From an uncultured Candidatus Pelagibacter sp. (GTDB lineage: Bacteria; Pseudomonadota; Alphaproteobacteria; Pelagibacterales; Pelagibacteraceae), in contig CAJQRR010000018.1 of the NCBI GenBank assembly GCA_905612385.1, forward strand, positions 1-47,093: a stretch of DNA of 47,093 bases, read 5' to 3'. This document shows, piece by piece, positions 28,690 to 37,494 of this stretch. The notes beneath the pieces were generated by a model that saw nothing but the letters and a program-made list of their open reading frames with translations, did not search any database and had not been told where the DNA came from. The stretch's first letter is position 1. Each line of letters opens with the position of its first letter. A program made the translations under genes and the position numbers.

Positions 28690-31600
28690 TTAACCTCACA
28701 TTTTCTTTGTCAAAAAAAACTGGATCAACAATAGTCACGTTAATATTCTTACTTTCCATTGCAATAATTAATTTTTGACCCATCATATTTTTTCCATTCC
28801 TAACAACAGCAAGTGCAATAGATTTATTTAAATTTGGGCTGTAATAACTTGATGTAACATGACCAAGCATTTCAACAGGTGTTATATTGATATTTGCAAC
28901 TATCTGTGCACCTTCTTCTAAAACTTCACTTGGATTATCGGTTATTAAACCAACCAGCTGTTTGCGGTCTTCCTTCATCGTATCTGATCTATAAAGTGAT
29001 CGTTTTCCAATAAAATCATATTTCTTTTTGCTTACAATCCAGTCCATCTGTAAGTCAATAGGAGTCATTGTTCCGTCTGTATCTTGACCAACGATAATAA
29101 ATCCTTTTTCAGCTCTTAATAAGTGCATTGTTTCAGTTCCATAGGGCGTAATTTTATATTCTTGCCCAGCTTCCATACATTTTTTCCAAAGAGATTTACC
29201 AAAATTTGCCTGAACATTAATTTCATAACTATGTTCACCTGTGAAACTAATTCTCATCACTCTACATTTAATATTATCAATTTTTGCATCTTTAAAAGAC
29301 ATGTGAGGAAAGTTTTCATCAGATAAATCTAAATCTGGAATTATTTTATTTAATATTTTTTTGCTGTTAGGACCACAAACACTTGCTGTTGCATAATGAT
29401 CGGTAACTGATGATAAGTACACATCTAATTCTGGCCATTCAGTTTGAAGATAATCTTCAAGCTTACTTAATACATTTGCAGCACCACCAGTAGTCGTTGT
29501 CATAATATAGTGATTTTCGTCAAGACGCGTTGTTACACCATCATCATAAACCATACCATCTTCATTAAGCATCAAGCCATACCTGCATTTACCAATAGCA
29601 AGTTTTGACCAAGCATTAGTGTAAACTCTATTTAAAAATTCTGAAGCATCAGTTCCTTGAATGTCAATTTTACCAAGTGTCGAAGCATCTAAAATACCAG
29701 CACTATCTCTTGCAGCTTTACTTTCTCTTTGAACTGTATCGTGCATTGTCTCATCATTTTTTGGGTAGTACCAAGCTCTTTTCCACTGTCCGACATTTTC
29801 AAATTCAGCTTTATTTTCAATATGCCAATCATTCATGGGTGTTCTTCTAAATGCATCAAAATATTCACCAACATTTCGACCAACCATTGTACCAAAGGTT
29901 AGTGGTGTATAAGGAGGTCTAAAGGTAGTTGTGCCAAGCTCTCCAACTTTAATGCCAGCTGTATCAGCAATAATTCCGAGTGCATGCATATTACCAAGTT
30001 TACCTTGGTCAGTACCCATCCCAGTTGTTGTGTAACGCTTAACATGTTCGATAGATTTAAAACCTTCTCTTAGTGCAAGCTTAATATCTTTAGCTGTTGC
30101 ATCATTCTGATAATCAACAAAAGGTTTTGTTTTCCCTAGAACTTTATTAGAAGGGAGTAACCAAATATTTCTTATCTCTTTATCTTTAGGACATTGCACA
30201 TCCAAATTATCAAAATCAGTTCCGTTAATATTTAAAAATTTCTTTAAGCTTTTTGAGGTATTATTAATAATTTCATCTAATTCAAAATCCCCATTACATG
30301 AGCCAACACTTATTTGATCTGAGGGGTATTTATTGGGTATAAAAACTTGATCTTCATCTCTAAATTTCAATTTGCCACCTGATTGAGTGAATAGATGAAC
30401 AGCAGGAGTCCATCCACCAGCCATTCCCAAACAATCACAATCTAGTGTGATTATATTAGAGTTAGCAAAAGACTGACCATCTTTAGATAATTCCATAATT
30501 GAGATTTTATTTAATTTTTTATAACCATGAGTGTTAACAATGGTATAATTTCTATAAATCTTTATGCCCAAATTTTCAGCTCTTTTAGTAAATTCTGAAT
30601 TAGGGTTTTCTCTTATATCAACTATTGCCTTAACATTGATGCCTTTATTATTTAAAGAAATTGCACTTTCATAAGCTGTATCATTATTAGTGAAGAAAAT
30701 ATTTTTCTGACCTGTTGCAACACCATAATAGTCTGCATATTTTTTAACAGCAGAAGACAACATAATACCCGGTCTATCATTGTTATTGAACACCATTGGT
30801 CGTTCCAATGAACCAGTTGCAACAATAACTTTTTTTGCTCTAATTTTTAATAATCTTTGTCTAACTTTATTTTGGGCATCATTATTTGATAAATGATCTG
30901 TTAAATTTTCTCTTGCTAGTAAATAATTGTAACCATGATATGCGGCAACACTTGTTCTTGTTTTAATTTCTAAATTATCTAATTTTTCTAATTCAGTTAT
31001 TTCATTTTCCAACCAACTAGATGAGCTTTGATCATTAATTTTTACATGATCTGAATCCTGATAAATTGTAGAGCCCCCAAGTTCAGTTTTTTCATCAAGT
31101 AATAAAGTTTTTAAATTATTTTTAGCAGCTGTCTTTGCTGCCATAATCCCTGTAATACCAGCGCCTATCACAAGTACATCACAGTGAATGTATCTGTGAT
31201 CGTAGATATCTGGATCTGGTTCTGTGGGAGATTTTCCAAGCCCAGCAGAGTGTCTTATAACATACTCGTATTTTTCCCAGAAACTTGCTGGCCACATAAA
31301 TGTTTTGTAGTAAAATCCAGCTGGCAAAAGAGGGGATAGAAAGTTATTTATTCCTCCAATATCAAAATTCACACTAGGCCAACAGTTCTGACTGGAAGCT
31401 TCTAAACCTTCATAGATCTCAATCTCTGTTGCTCTGACATTTGGTTCGGTTAAAGCTGTATTATGGTTTGTTTGAACTATTGCATTAGGCTCTTCAGAGC
31501 CAGCTGTCATTATACCTCTTGGTCTGTGATATTTAAAGCTTCTTCCAACTAAATGAATATCATTAGATAATAGAGCAGACGCCAAGGTATCACCTTTAAA

Positions 31601-31690
31601 ACCATAGTAAGTTTTCCCATTAAATTTAAACGAAACCTTTGTTGTTTCATCAATAAACTTACTAGTTTTTACTCTTAAATTTTTTGACAT
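28682..31690 (-). CDS. soxA: Sarcosine oxidase alpha subunit
   Basis: SoxA binds NAD and, in its C-terminal aminomethyltransferase-like half, tetrahydrofolate, and turns the imine from sarcosine oxidation into methylene-THF. The N-terminal domain contains FKGDTLASALLSNDIHLVGRSFKYHRPRG (a 2Fe-2S-ferredoxin-like fold without its iron), then VLVIGAGITGIMAAKTAAK (about 170-188). The C-terminal half has GILDASTLGKIDIQG and EKGFIIVGQDTDG. I chose the ATG at 31690 (1002 residues, four bases after soxD); a GTG at 31717 inside soxD adds nine residues not seen in the family. Confidence 0.95.
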   Translation of the reverse strand: MSKNLRVKTSKFIDETTKVSFKFNGKTYYGFKGDTLASALLSNDIHLVGRSFKYHRPRGIMTAGSEEPNAIVQTNHNTALTEPNVRATEIEIYEGLEASSQNCWPSVNFDIGGINNFLSPLLPAGFYYKTFMWPASFWEKYEYVIRHSAGLGKSPTEPDPDIYDHRYIHCDVLVIGAGITGIMAAKTAAKNNLKTLLLDEKTELGGSTIYQDSDHVKINDQSSSSWLENEITELEKLDNLEIKTRTSVAAYHGYNYLLARENLTDHLSNNDAQNKVRQRLLKIRAKKVIVATGSLERPMVFNNNDRPGIMLSSAVKKYADYYGVATGQKNIFFTNNDTAYESAISLNNKGINVKAIVDIRENPNSEFTKRAENLGIKIYRNYTIVNTHGYKKLNKISIMELSKDGQSFANSNIITLDCDCLGMAGGWTPAVHLFTQSGGKLKFRDEDQVFIPNKYPSDQISVGSCNGDFELDEIINNTSKSLKKFLNINGTDFDNLDVQCPKDKEIRNIWLLPSNKVLGKTKPFVDYQNDATAKDIKLALREGFKSIEHVKRYTTTGMGTDQGKLGNMHALGIIADTAGIKVGELGTTTFRPPYTPLTFGTMVGRNVGEYFDAFRRTPMNDWHIENKAEFENVGQWKRAWYYPKNDETMHDTVQRESKAARDSAGILDASTLGKIDIQGTDASEFLNRVYTNAWSKLAIGKCRYGLMLNEDGMVYDDGVTTRLDENHYIMTTTTGGAANVLSKLEDYLQTEWPELDVYLSSVTDHYATASVCGPNSKKILNKIIPDLDLSDENFPHMSFKDAKIDNIKCRVMRISFTGEHSYEINVQANFGKSLWKKCMEAGQEYKITPYGTETMHLLRAEKGFIIVGQDTDGTMTPIDLQMDWIVSKKKYDFIGKRSLYRSDTMKEDRKQLVGLITDNPSEVLEEGAQIVANINITPVEMLGHVTSSYYSPNLNKSIALAVVRNGKNMMGQKLIIAMESKNINVTIVDPVFFDKENVRLNA

Positions 31691-31694
31691 AGGA

Positions 31695-31970
31695 TTAAAT
31701 GGTTGGTGGTTTTTCACCCATTTTATAAATTTTTTTTATTTTGTCATTGTTAGTATCTCTAACAGCATTAAACCATTTTCTGCAACCATGTGCGTGGTTC
31801 CATCTTTCTAATTGAATACCTTTAATATTTTTTCTCATAAACAGATATTCTGCCCACTCACCATCACTTAATTCTGTAGGTTGTTTTGGTCTTTCTATGT
31901 GAGCTTCACCTCCAGCTTTAAATTCACTTTGCTCACGTTCACCACAATAAGGACAAGTAATTAAAAACAT
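31695..31970 (-). CDS. soxD: Sarcosine oxidase delta subunit
   Basis: The 91-residue zinc-binding delta subunit starts [12 protein letters not shown] and has all four expected metal ligands: Cys6, Cys9, His59 and Cys63 (in WNHAHGCRKWF), the same numbers as in characterised enzymes. It stabilises the heterotetramer. It overlaps soxB by one base and soxA starts four bases after it. This small subunit distinguishes the tetrameric enzyme from monomeric sarcosine oxidases. Confidence 0.96.
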   Translation of the reverse strand: MFLITCPYCGEREQSEFKAGGEAHIERPKQPTELSDGEWAEYLFMRKNIKGIQLERWNHAHGCRKWFNAVRDTNNDKIKKIYKMGEKPPTI

Positions 31971-33223
31971 TAATGTGCTACCGCCGCTGCACCATGCTCA
32001 TCAACAAGGTCACCACTAACAAACCTATTTAAATTGAAAGCAGCATTAAGTTTATGTGGTTCATCGTTTGCTATAGTATGAGCAAATAAATCTCCCGAAC
32101 CAGGTGTTGCTTTAAATCCACCCGTCCCCCAACCACAATTAAAGTATAAACCTTTTACTGTTGTTTTACTGATAATAGGACTTGCGTCTGGACAAATATC
32201 TACGATACCACCCCATTGTCTAAGCATTCGCATTCGACTAAAAATTGGGTAGAGCTCTAAAATTGCGTTTAAGGTTCCTTCAACAATATCGTGACTTCCT
32301 TTTTGAGAATAAGAAACATAATCATCAGTACCAGCACCTATTACAAGTTCACCCTTGTCCGATTGACTAACATAGGCATGAACTGCATTTGACATAACAA
32401 CTGTATCAATAATTGGTTTAACAGGCTCGGAGACCAGTGCTTGAAGTGGTTTACTTTCTAAAGGTAGTCTTAAGCCAGCCATATTAGCTAGTACACTTGA
32501 GTGACCTGCAGCAACTACTCCAACTTTTTTAGTTTTAATAAATCCTTTAGTTGTCTCTATTCCTTCAACTTCATCACCATTACGTTTAATACCTTTAACT
32601 TCACAATTTTGAATTATATCTACACCCATTTCATCAGCACCACGTGCATATCCCCATGCAACGGCATCATGTCTTGCTGTTCCGGCTCTTCTTTGTAGGG
32701 TTCCACCTAAAACTGGGTATCGAATATTGGGCGATGTATTAATAATTGGACAAAATTTTTTTACTTCTGCTGTACTTAAATAAACAGCATCAATCCCATT
32801 CAATCTATTAGCATGAGTTCTTCTTTTTAAATCTCTGATGTCTTGTAAATTATGAGCAAGGTTCATCACTCCTCTTTGACTAAACATTACATTGTAATTT
32901 ATTTCTTGAGATAAACCTTCCCATAGTTTTAATGCATGATCGTAAAGCCCAGCACTTGCATCCCATAAATAATTTGATCTTATAATGGTAGTATTTCTTC
33001 CAGTGTTACCACTACCAATCCAACCTTTCTCAATAACAGCAATATTTTTCATATTGTGTTTTTTTGCCAAATAGTAAGCTGTAGCTAGACCATGACCGCC
33101 ACCACCAATTATTACTGCGTCATACTCTTTTTTTGGAGCAGGGTCTTTCCAAGCTTTTTGCCAATTCTCATGGTAAGAAAAAGCATTTTTGATTAAAGCA
33201 AATATGGAATACTTATTTTTCAT
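31970..33223 (-). CDS. soxB: Sarcosine oxidase beta subunit
   Basis: SoxB binds FAD and covalent FMN and oxidises sarcosine (N-methylglycine), giving glycine, H2O2 and, with folate, methylene-THF. The FAD motif is [16 protein letters not shown] (about 36-52); the FMN-linking histidine is probably His185 in [25 protein letters not shown] and [14 protein letters not shown] are family blocks. I chose ATG at 33223 (417 residues); a TTG at 33235 adds four residues. It is first of the soxBDAG run, in a gap shared with the tRNA-Ser promoter. Confidence 0.95.
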   Translation of the reverse strand: MKNKYSIFALIKNAFSYHENWQKAWKDPAPKKEYDAVIIGGGGHGLATAYYLAKKHNMKNIAVIEKGWIGSGNTGRNTTIIRSNYLWDASAGLYDHALKLWEGLSQEINYNVMFSQRGVMNLAHNLQDIRDLKRRTHANRLNGIDAVYLSTAEVKKFCPIINTSPNIRYPVLGGTLQRRAGTARHDAVAWGYARGADEMGVDIIQNCEVKGIKRNGDEVEGIETTKGFIKTKKVGVVAAGHSSVLANMAGLRLPLESKPLQALVSEPVKPIIDTVVMSNAVHAYVSQSDKGELVIGAGTDDYVSYSQKGSHDIVEGTLNAILELYPIFSRMRMLRQWGGIVDICPDASPIISKTTVKGLYFNCGWGTGGFKATPGSGDLFAHTIANDEPHKLNAAFNLNRFVSGDLVDEHGAAAVAH

Positions 33224-33252
33224 AATATAATTCAAGAATTACTTTATAAATA

Positions 33253-33280
33253 TTGAAAATTCAATACAATCGGTTATATC
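33253..33280 (+). promoter_or_regulatory. Promoter of tRNA-Ser
   Basis: TTGAAA (33253-33258) and TATATC (33275-33280) are spaced 16 bases apart. The predicted start near 33287 is five bases before the mature 5' end of the tRNA, which is typical of tRNA genes. The region also separates soxB, which runs the other way. Confidence 0.55.
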
Positions 33281-33291
33281 CTAGTGCGAGT

Positions 33292-33381
33292 GGAAGAGTG
33301 GGTGAGAGGCTTAAACCAGTAGTTTGCTAAATTGCCGTAGGGGCAACCCTACCGTGGGTTCGAATCCCACCTCTTCCGCCA
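33292..33381 (+). tRNA. tRNA-Ser (anticodon GCU)
   Basis: The 90-base gene folds as a type II tRNA. Acceptor GGAAGAG (33292-33298) pairs with CTCTTCC (33371-33377), followed by discriminator G and an encoded CCA. The anticodon arm reads GTAGT-TTGCTAA-ATTGC with anticodon GCT, for serine codons AGC and AGU. A long variable arm (GTAGGG paired with CCCTAC) is followed by a T arm GTGGG-TTCGAAT-CCCAC. The CCA ends directly next to the slt stop codon on the other strand. Confidence 0.97.
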
Positions 33382-35595
33382 TTAATATAAAGGATGATTT
33401 TTAAAGAAGTCTTTCATTTTTATAGGTTTTTTCTCTAAGATATACCTATAAACATTATAGTTTTCCATGACACGCTGAACATAGTTTCGTGTTTCTTTAA
33501 ATTTAATTAGCTCAACCCAATCTACAAAATCAACTTGATTTTTTTGAGGATTTTTATTTATTTTTTTCCAGTATTTAACTCTTTTTGGACCCGCATTATA
33601 AGCTGCTGTGGCAAATGGGTAGGCGCCATCATATTGTAAGATTAGACCTGCTATATAATGAGATCCAAGGTTTATATTATATTCGGGGTCTGATGTTAAT
33701 CTTGATTTAGAATAAGGAAGCTTTGCTTGTTTAGAAACTAGCTTTGCAGTGTAGGGCATCAATTGCATTAAACCTTGTGCACCCGCATGACTATTGGCTG
33801 TCATATCAAATTCACTTTCTTGTCTAATTAGTGAAAGTATAAATGCTGCCTCAGGTATTTTTCTGCCATTTACGTATTTAGGTGTGCTTATTATTGGATA
33901 GTTAAAGTTATTATGAAATCTTTTCTCATATGAGGCTAATTTTGAAATTTGTATTGCAAAATCATATCTTGATATATTGGATGCTAACTCTGCAGCTAAA
34001 ATCTCACTACCACTATCAACATTTTCGTTAGCAATATGTTTTAAAATATTTTTTGTATACTTGTCTTTATTCAATTCATCTAAAAGATGAACTATTTTTA
34101 CTAAATCATTTTTATAAAAGTATTTTCTATACTCATCTGTAATTTTTTGCTGTTCTTCAAGTTCAAATTTTTCATTAGGTTTAATTTTTAAGTGAGCTAA
34201 TTGACCATAATATGTTGTTAAATACTTAGTTGCTTCCTCATACCATTGTTGAGATTGTTTTTTATCACCAATTTTTTCATATGATCTTCCAAGCCAGTAG
34301 GCTCCCCTAGATAAACTTATAGGGTAACCTACGTTTTGATAGAAATTGTTGAAATGATCTATTGCTAAAATAGGATCATTCAAAAAACTTAAAGCAATCC
34401 ACCCACTCATCCATTCAGCTTCAGCAAATTCTGGGCTTTTATCAAGAGTATGTTTGCTCGCCACTTTGTAGGCAGACTCATATTTCTTCTTGTAAATAAG
34501 AGCCCTTGCCATAATTGCTCTTTCGGTCCACCATTTATCTGGTCTAACTAAATAATCTTTATTATTTTTAACTTTAAAAATAATCTCCAAGGAATCATCA
34601 ACTCTTCCTCTTTTTCTTCTCCATTTAAGTCGATCATAATTTAACCCAGCATCATTTTTAAGTTTTGACGGAACATTCTTTATAGCATTATCCACACCAT
34701 AAGATTTGCTCATTAAAATTTGTCTTGCTGTATAAAGCAACTCATAGTCTTTAGGTAAATATCTTAGCATTCTTTTTAAATCCCAAGATTTACCTTCCCA
34801 AGCTAAATAATCTGCTCTTTTGATATAGTCATCTGCATTTAAATATTTCTTATATTTTTTTCTAAAAAATTTCATATTAGATCTATTTAGATCTGCTGTT
34901 ATCCAGCCATCTTTAATTAAAGATGTTCCTTTTTTAATATCGCCAGTTTGAATAAAACTTTCTCCAAGTATTAATTTTCCATAACCACTTAAAGGTTGAC
35001 TAGTCTCAAACCAATTTATTATTTTTTTTGGTGAAATTTTATTAGTAGACAGTTTGTGTTCAGCCAAGTAACGAATTCTATTAATCCTAGGATAATTTTC
35101 ATTATTTTTAATAAATGCTAAATAATCATAAAAACTAGCCTGATTACCTGTAGTCAACAAGTGCCTCCAAGTAATAAAATTATGTATAGATTTATCTTTG
35201 GCTTTTTTAGAAACAGATAAAGCAGTCGACCATTGCCTTTTTTCCATGGCCAAAATAGATTTTTTAGCAATACTATAGTCTTTTTGGCTGTAATATTTTG
35301 ACTGAGCTTTGACTGTAGATTTTATATTTTTAACAACTAGTGGTTTGCTTTTTGGAATTAAAAAATTATTTTTTTTTACTTCTTTTTTAACAACCTTGGT
35401 TTCAATTTTTTCTACTCTTTTAGAGGGTTTAGATTTGGGCTTTAGAATACCTTGTAATATCTTTTGACTCTGTGATTCTTTGCTTAAAGTAGGTTTTTTT
35501 AAAGGGATTATTGATACCTCTACTGCATATAAATTTCCTATTATTATTGAACTTAATAATAATGACTTTATAAAAAAAAAAATCTTTCTAAGCAT
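33382..35595 (-). CDS. slt: Soluble lytic murein transglycosylase
   Basis: The 737-residue periplasmic enzyme cleaves peptidoglycan between MurNAc and GlcNAc. A signal peptide (about 5-25) is followed by a Lys-rich linker (about 40-95) and a long helical superhelix of repeats (about 100-560), as in Slt70. The catalytic SLT domain (about 575-720) contains RQESEFDMTANSHAGAQGLMQLMP, whose Glu in ESEF is the acid catalyst, and AYNAGPKRVKYW. The stop touches the tRNA-Ser 3' end. It lies divergent from dapA. Confidence 0.95.
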   Translation of the reverse strand: MLRKIFFFIKSLLLSSIIIGNLYAVEVSIIPLKKPTLSKESQSQKILQGILKPKSKPSKRVEKIETKVVKKEVKKNNFLIPKSKPLVVKNIKSTVKAQSKYYSQKDYSIAKKSILAMEKRQWSTALSVSKKAKDKSIHNFITWRHLLTTGNQASFYDYLAFIKNNENYPRINRIRYLAEHKLSTNKISPKKIINWFETSQPLSGYGKLILGESFIQTGDIKKGTSLIKDGWITADLNRSNMKFFRKKYKKYLNADDYIKRADYLAWEGKSWDLKRMLRYLPKDYELLYTARQILMSKSYGVDNAIKNVPSKLKNDAGLNYDRLKWRRKRGRVDDSLEIIFKVKNNKDYLVRPDKWWTERAIMARALIYKKKYESAYKVASKHTLDKSPEFAEAEWMSGWIALSFLNDPILAIDHFNNFYQNVGYPISLSRGAYWLGRSYEKIGDKKQSQQWYEEATKYLTTYYGQLAHLKIKPNEKFELEEQQKITDEYRKYFYKNDLVKIVHLLDELNKDKYTKNILKHIANENVDSGSEILAAELASNISRYDFAIQISKLASYEKRFHNNFNYPIISTPKYVNGRKIPEAAFILSLIRQESEFDMTANSHAGAQGLMQLMPYTAKLVSKQAKLPYSKSRLTSDPEYNINLGSHYIAGLILQYDGAYPFATAAYNAGPKRVKYWKKINKNPQKNQVDFVDWVELIKFKETRNYVQRVMENYNVYRYILEKKPIKMKDFFKNHPLY

Positions 35596-35625
35596 AAATT
35601 TACTAAATGAATCTCTAAACTATGT

Positions 35626-35631
35626 TATAAG
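35626..35631 (+). promoter_or_regulatory. Extended -10 box immediately before dapA (possible leaderless start)
   Basis: TATAAG (35626-35631) is preceded by TG at the extended -10 position (TGTTATAAG). Its end lies only five bases before the dapA ATG at 35637, so a start seven bases after it would fall on or next to the ATG. No good -35 was seen, as expected for an extended -10. Confidence 0.4.
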
Positions 35632-35636
35632 TATTT

Positions 35637-36518
35637 ATGTTCAAAGGATCAAATGTTGCTTTAATAACCCCATTTAAAAATGATAAGCTTGATGAAGATG
35701 CTTATATTAAGCTCATCCATTTTCAGATTAGCAATGGCACTAATGGCTTAGTTCCTGCTGGGACTACTGGAGAATCCCCAACTTTAAGCCATGATGAACA
35801 TCAAAAAGTTATTGAATTATGCATTAAAGAAAGTAATGGAAAAAATATAGTAATAGCTGGTACTGGCTCTAACTCTACCAAAGAAGCTATCTCACTTACT
35901 ACACATGCTGAAAAAGTAGGCGCTAATGCCGCCTTAGTTGTTACTCCTTATTATAATAAACCAACTCAAGAAGGTTTGTACCAACACTATAAAGCAATTA
36001 ATGACAAATGTGGAATACCTATACTAATTTACAATATTCCAGGTCGATCAGTCATTGATATGACGGTTGATACAATGGCTAGGTTATTTGAGCTAAAAAA
36101 TATTGTTGGTGTTAAAGATGCTACTGGAGACCTAAATAGAGTTGATCAGCAAAGAAGTAAATTGGGTAATGATTTTATCCAACTTACAGGTAATGATGAT
36201 AACGCTTTAGAATTTAATAAAAGAGGTGGTGTGGGAGCTATTAGCGTAACAGCAAATATTGCCCCAAAACTTTGTTCTGATTTTCAAAAAGCGTCCAAAA
36301 CAGATTCTGATCAAGGTAAACTAGAAGCAGCTAGGTTAGATAAGATACTTCAACCAATTCATAATTCAATGTTTATTGAAAGCAATCCTAGTCCAGTTAA
36401 ATTTGCTGCAAAACTTTTAGGGTTATGCGAAGAGGATGTTAGACTTCCATTGGTCGTGGTCACGGATCCAACTAAGAAAGCTGTTAAAAAAGCTTTGGTA
36501 TCAGCAAGTCTACTTTAA
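35637..36518 (+). CDS. dapA: 4-hydroxy-tetrahydrodipicolinate synthase
   Basis: DapA condenses pyruvate with aspartate semialdehyde, the first step of the lysine and diaminopimelate branch. The Schiff-base lysine is Lys160 ([10 protein letters not shown]); the Thr-Thr pair is at 43-44 ([10 protein letters not shown]) and the Tyr of the proton relay is Tyr132 (LIYNIPGRS). The 293-residue length is normal. smpB overlaps its stop by one base and the order dapA-smpB is conserved in alphaproteobacteria. Confidence 0.97.
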   Translation: MFKGSNVALITPFKNDKLDEDAYIKLIHFQISNGTNGLVPAGTTGESPTLSHDEHQKVIELCIKESNGKNIVIAGTGSNSTKEAISLTTHAEKVGANAALVVTPYYNKPTQEGLYQHYKAINDKCGIPILIYNIPGRSVIDMTVDTMARLFELKNIVGVKDATGDLNRVDQQRSKLGNDFIQLTGNDDNALEFNKRGGVGAISVTANIAPKLCSDFQKASKTDSDQGKLEAARLDKILQPIHNSMFIESNPSPVKFAAKLLGLCEEDVRLPLVVVTDPTKKAVKKALVSASLL

Positions 36519-36988
36519 TGATTAAAAAAGCCAATCCTGGTTTAAAGATTATTTGCTTAAATAGAAAAGCAAGTTTTAACTATTTTTTTGAAGAATTAAT
36601 AGAGGCTGGAATTGTACTCAAAGGATCTGAGATAAAATCAATAAGAGATGGTAAGGTTAATATAGCAGATTCATATGCTGTGGAAAAAGAAGGCGAAATA
36701 GTTTTGATTAATTCTCATATAGCGGCTTTTAAACAAGCTAGTTACTCAAATCACAACCCAATGGATGAGAGAAAACTTTTGTTAAATAGAAAAGAAATTA
36801 ATAAATTAATTGGAAAAATGCAGAGAGACGGTTTAACACTTGTTCCAACAAAAATGTATTTCAAAAAAGGTAAAGCTAAGATTGAAATAGCAGTTGCCAA
36901 AGGTAAAAAACAATTTGATAAAAGAGCCACTAAAAAAAATAGAGATTGGAATCGTGAAAAAGCAAGACATATCAGAAAATCTAGTTAA
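36518..36988 (+). CDS. smpB: SsrA-binding protein
   Basis: SmpB carries tmRNA to stalled ribosomes for trans-translation. The 156-residue protein has the OB-fold core ([37 protein letters not shown]; key part [11 protein letters not shown] at 29-39), [21 protein letters not shown], and the basic C-terminal tail [21 protein letters not shown] that enters the decoding path. Its last 35 bases overlap the likely folK start. No ssrA gene is in the window. Confidence 0.97.
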   Translation: MIKKANPGLKIICLNRKASFNYFFEELIEAGIVLKGSEIKSIRDGKVNIADSYAVEKEGEIVLINSHIAAFKQASYSNHNPMDERKLLLNRKEINKLIGKMQRDGLTLVPTKMYFKKGKAKIEIAVAKGKKQFDKRATKKNRDWNREKARHIRKSS

Positions 36989-37475
36989 TCTTGCATATTT
37001 AGCTATTGGGTCAAATTTAGGAAATAAAATTAACAATATTGAAATAACTAAATTTGAATTAGAAAAATATAAGATTAAAATTTTAAAGTCTTCATCTAAT
37101 TATATTTCGGTGTCATGGCCAGATCCATCTATGCCAAATTATATAAATATTATTATTAAAATAAAAACAAATTTAACGCCACTTGAATTGTTAAAAATTT
37201 GTAATTCCATTGAATTAAAATTAGGAAGGATTAGGTTAAAAAAAAATTCACCCAGAACATGTGATATTGACATCATCGATTATAATAAAATGATATTAAA
37301 TGAAAATAGTAGCCAATTAATTTTGCCACACCCTAGAATGAGTACAAGAAGTTTTGTGTTACTGCCCTTATTTGAAGTAGATAAGGCATGGAAACATCCA
37401 AAATCTAAGATTAATATAGTTAATTTGATAAACTCCTTACCAGTTAAGGACTTAAGATCTATTAAACAAATATAA
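36954..37475 (+). CDS. folK: 2-amino-4-hydroxy-6-hydroxymethyldihydropteridine pyrophosphokinase
   Basis: FolK pyrophosphorylates the pterin in folate synthesis. The protein has [12 protein letters not shown] near its start, [12 protein letters not shown], and the signature [17 protein letters not shown] with [17 protein letters not shown] chose the GTG at 36954 (173 residues), which puts the first conserved strand 12 residues from the start; a TTG at 36894 would add 20 residues translated from inside smpB. It lies between smpB and relA, and no rpoZ follows. Confidence 0.9.
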   Translation: MKKQDISENLVNLAYLAIGSNLGNKINNIEITKFELEKYKIKILKSSSNYISVSWPDPSMPNYINIIIKIKTNLTPLELLKICNSIELKLGRIRLKKNSPRTCDIDIIDYNKMILNENSSQLILPHPRMSTRSFVLLPLFEVDKAWKHPKSKINIVNLINSLPVKDLRSIKQI

Positions 37476-37483
37476 ATTAATGT

Positions 37484-37489
37484 TATAAT
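37484..37489 (+). promoter_or_regulatory. Extended -10 box immediately before relA (possible leaderless start)
   Basis: TGTTATAAT at 37481-37489 is a perfect TATAAT with the extended TG. A weak -35-like TTAAAC (37462-37467) is 16 bases upstream. The -10 ends five bases before the ATG at 37495, so transcription would start about at the ATG. The layout matches that before dapA, with the same TGTTATAA core. Confidence 0.45.
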
Positions 37490-37494
37490 GAAGC

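Noticed and set aside
31691..31717. Longer soxA from GTG at 31717
   Set aside because: It adds nine non-conserved residues read from inside soxD; the ATG at 31690 matches the family N-terminus (MSKNLR).
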